13,111 nucleotides of DNA. Origin: UBA11524 sp964383815. GTDB taxonomy: Bacteria; Bacillota; Clostridia; Christensenellales; Aristaeellaceae. The stretch covers positions 1-13,111 of the forward strand of contig CAYLIC010000051.1 of the NCBI GenBank assembly GCA_964383815.1, read 5' to 3'. The translations under genes and the position numbers were made by a program. Position 1 is the stretch's first letter. Every line of letters starts with the position of its first letter. The notes below the pieces were generated by a model. That model was not told the DNA's origin and searched no databases. It worked only from the letters and a program-made list of their open reading frames with translations. Below, one piece after another: positions 12,715-13,111 of this stretch.

Positions 12715-13111
12715 ATGGCACCCAAGCAGAAGCTTAAGAAGGTCGTGCGTAAGCGCAAGGAGCGTAAGCTGGTCGAGCGCGGCGCCGCCCACATCAGTTC
12801 TTCTTTTAACAACACCATCGTGACCATCACCGATACGCAGGGCAATGCCCTGTCCTGGGCCTCCGCTGGCGGCCTGGGCTTCCGCGGCAGCAAGAAGTCT
12901 ACCCCCTTCGCTGCCCAGATGGCTGCTGAAACCGCCGCCAAGGCCGCCATGGAATACGGCCTGAAGACCGTTGAAGTGTATGTGAAGGGCCCCGGCTCCG
13001 GCCGTGAGGCTGCCATCCGCGCCCTGCAGGCTGCAGGCCTGGATGTGAACATGATTAAGGACGTGACGCCCATCCCCCACAATGGCTGCCGTCCGCCCAA
13101 GCGCCGTCGCG
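12715..13111 (+). CDS. rpsK: 30S ribosomal protein S11 (last residues cut by window edge)
   Basis: 132 codons are present, from MAPKQKLKKVVRKRKERK through AHISSSFNNTIVTITDTQGN, SAGGLGFRGSKKSTPFAAQ and VKGPGSGREAAIRALQAAGL to TPIPHNGCRPPKRRR. The family normally ends one or two residues later, so the gene is nearly complete. S11 forms the 30S platform and contacts the mRNA exit channel. GGAGGG lies nine bases ahead of ATG at 12715, and rpsM ends 43 bases upstream without a terminator, so the two share a transcript. rpsD, rpoA and rplQ would be expected next, outside the window. Confidence 0.98.
   Translation, partial: MAPKQKLKKVVRKRKERKLVERGAAHISSSFNNTIVTITDTQGNALSWASAGGLGFRGSKKSTPFAAQMAAETAAKAAMEYGLKTVEVYVKGPGSGREAAIRALQAAGLDVNMIKDVTPIPHNGCRPPKRRR

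Noticed and set aside
12084..13100. 338-codon open frame antisense to rpsM, rpsK and the leader
   Set aside because: Shadow of ribosomal protein genes; no ribosome binding site and no recognisable domain.

Overview
The window is a chromosomal stretch of a high-GC member of the Firmicutes, most likely a gut-type Clostridia. The evidence is the conserved Gram-positive gene string yicC-remA-gmk-rpoZ-coaBC (the Bacillus subtilis yloC-ylzA order), AGGAGG-type ribosome binding sites, sigma-A promoters with 17-bp spacers, and an AhrC/ArgR-type ARG box before argG. I cannot name a genus.

Left part (1-4344, minus strand). Two phage-tail genes lie at the edge: a Dit-like distal tail protein and, overlapping it by GTGA, a tail-associated protein that runs off the window and carries 35-residue tandem repeats. 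They have their own promoter. No tape-measure gene lies before them. Instead there is a small exported protein, whose start codon and signal peptide are out of frame with its body, and a SpoVB/MurJ-like membrane flippase.

Middle part (4393-8558). These are single-gene units: dCMP deaminase behind a perfect consensus promoter, rpsT, purC, ruvC (minus strand, with ACG where ATG is expected), and argG behind a promoter overlapped by paired ARG boxes. The gaps after ruvC, argG and coaBC each hold a copy of the same roughly 33-bp element, always in the sense direction of the gene it follows. After argG and coaBC it sits just before an intrinsic terminator.

Right part (8548-13111). The minus-strand operon yicC-remA-gmk-rpoZ-coaBC has a clear promoter and terminator. 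Divergent from it is the alpha ribosomal operon (rpsM, then rpsK cut by the edge). It has its own promoter and an unusually long, strongly structured leader of about 345 nt, for which I recognise no known RNA family.

No tRNA, rRNA, CRISPR array, transposase or integrase is visible. Most genes are housekeeping. The unexplained signals are the rpsM leader, the 3'-end repeat element, the tail-protein repeats and two damaged or noncanonical gene starts. I see no multi-gene undescribed system.
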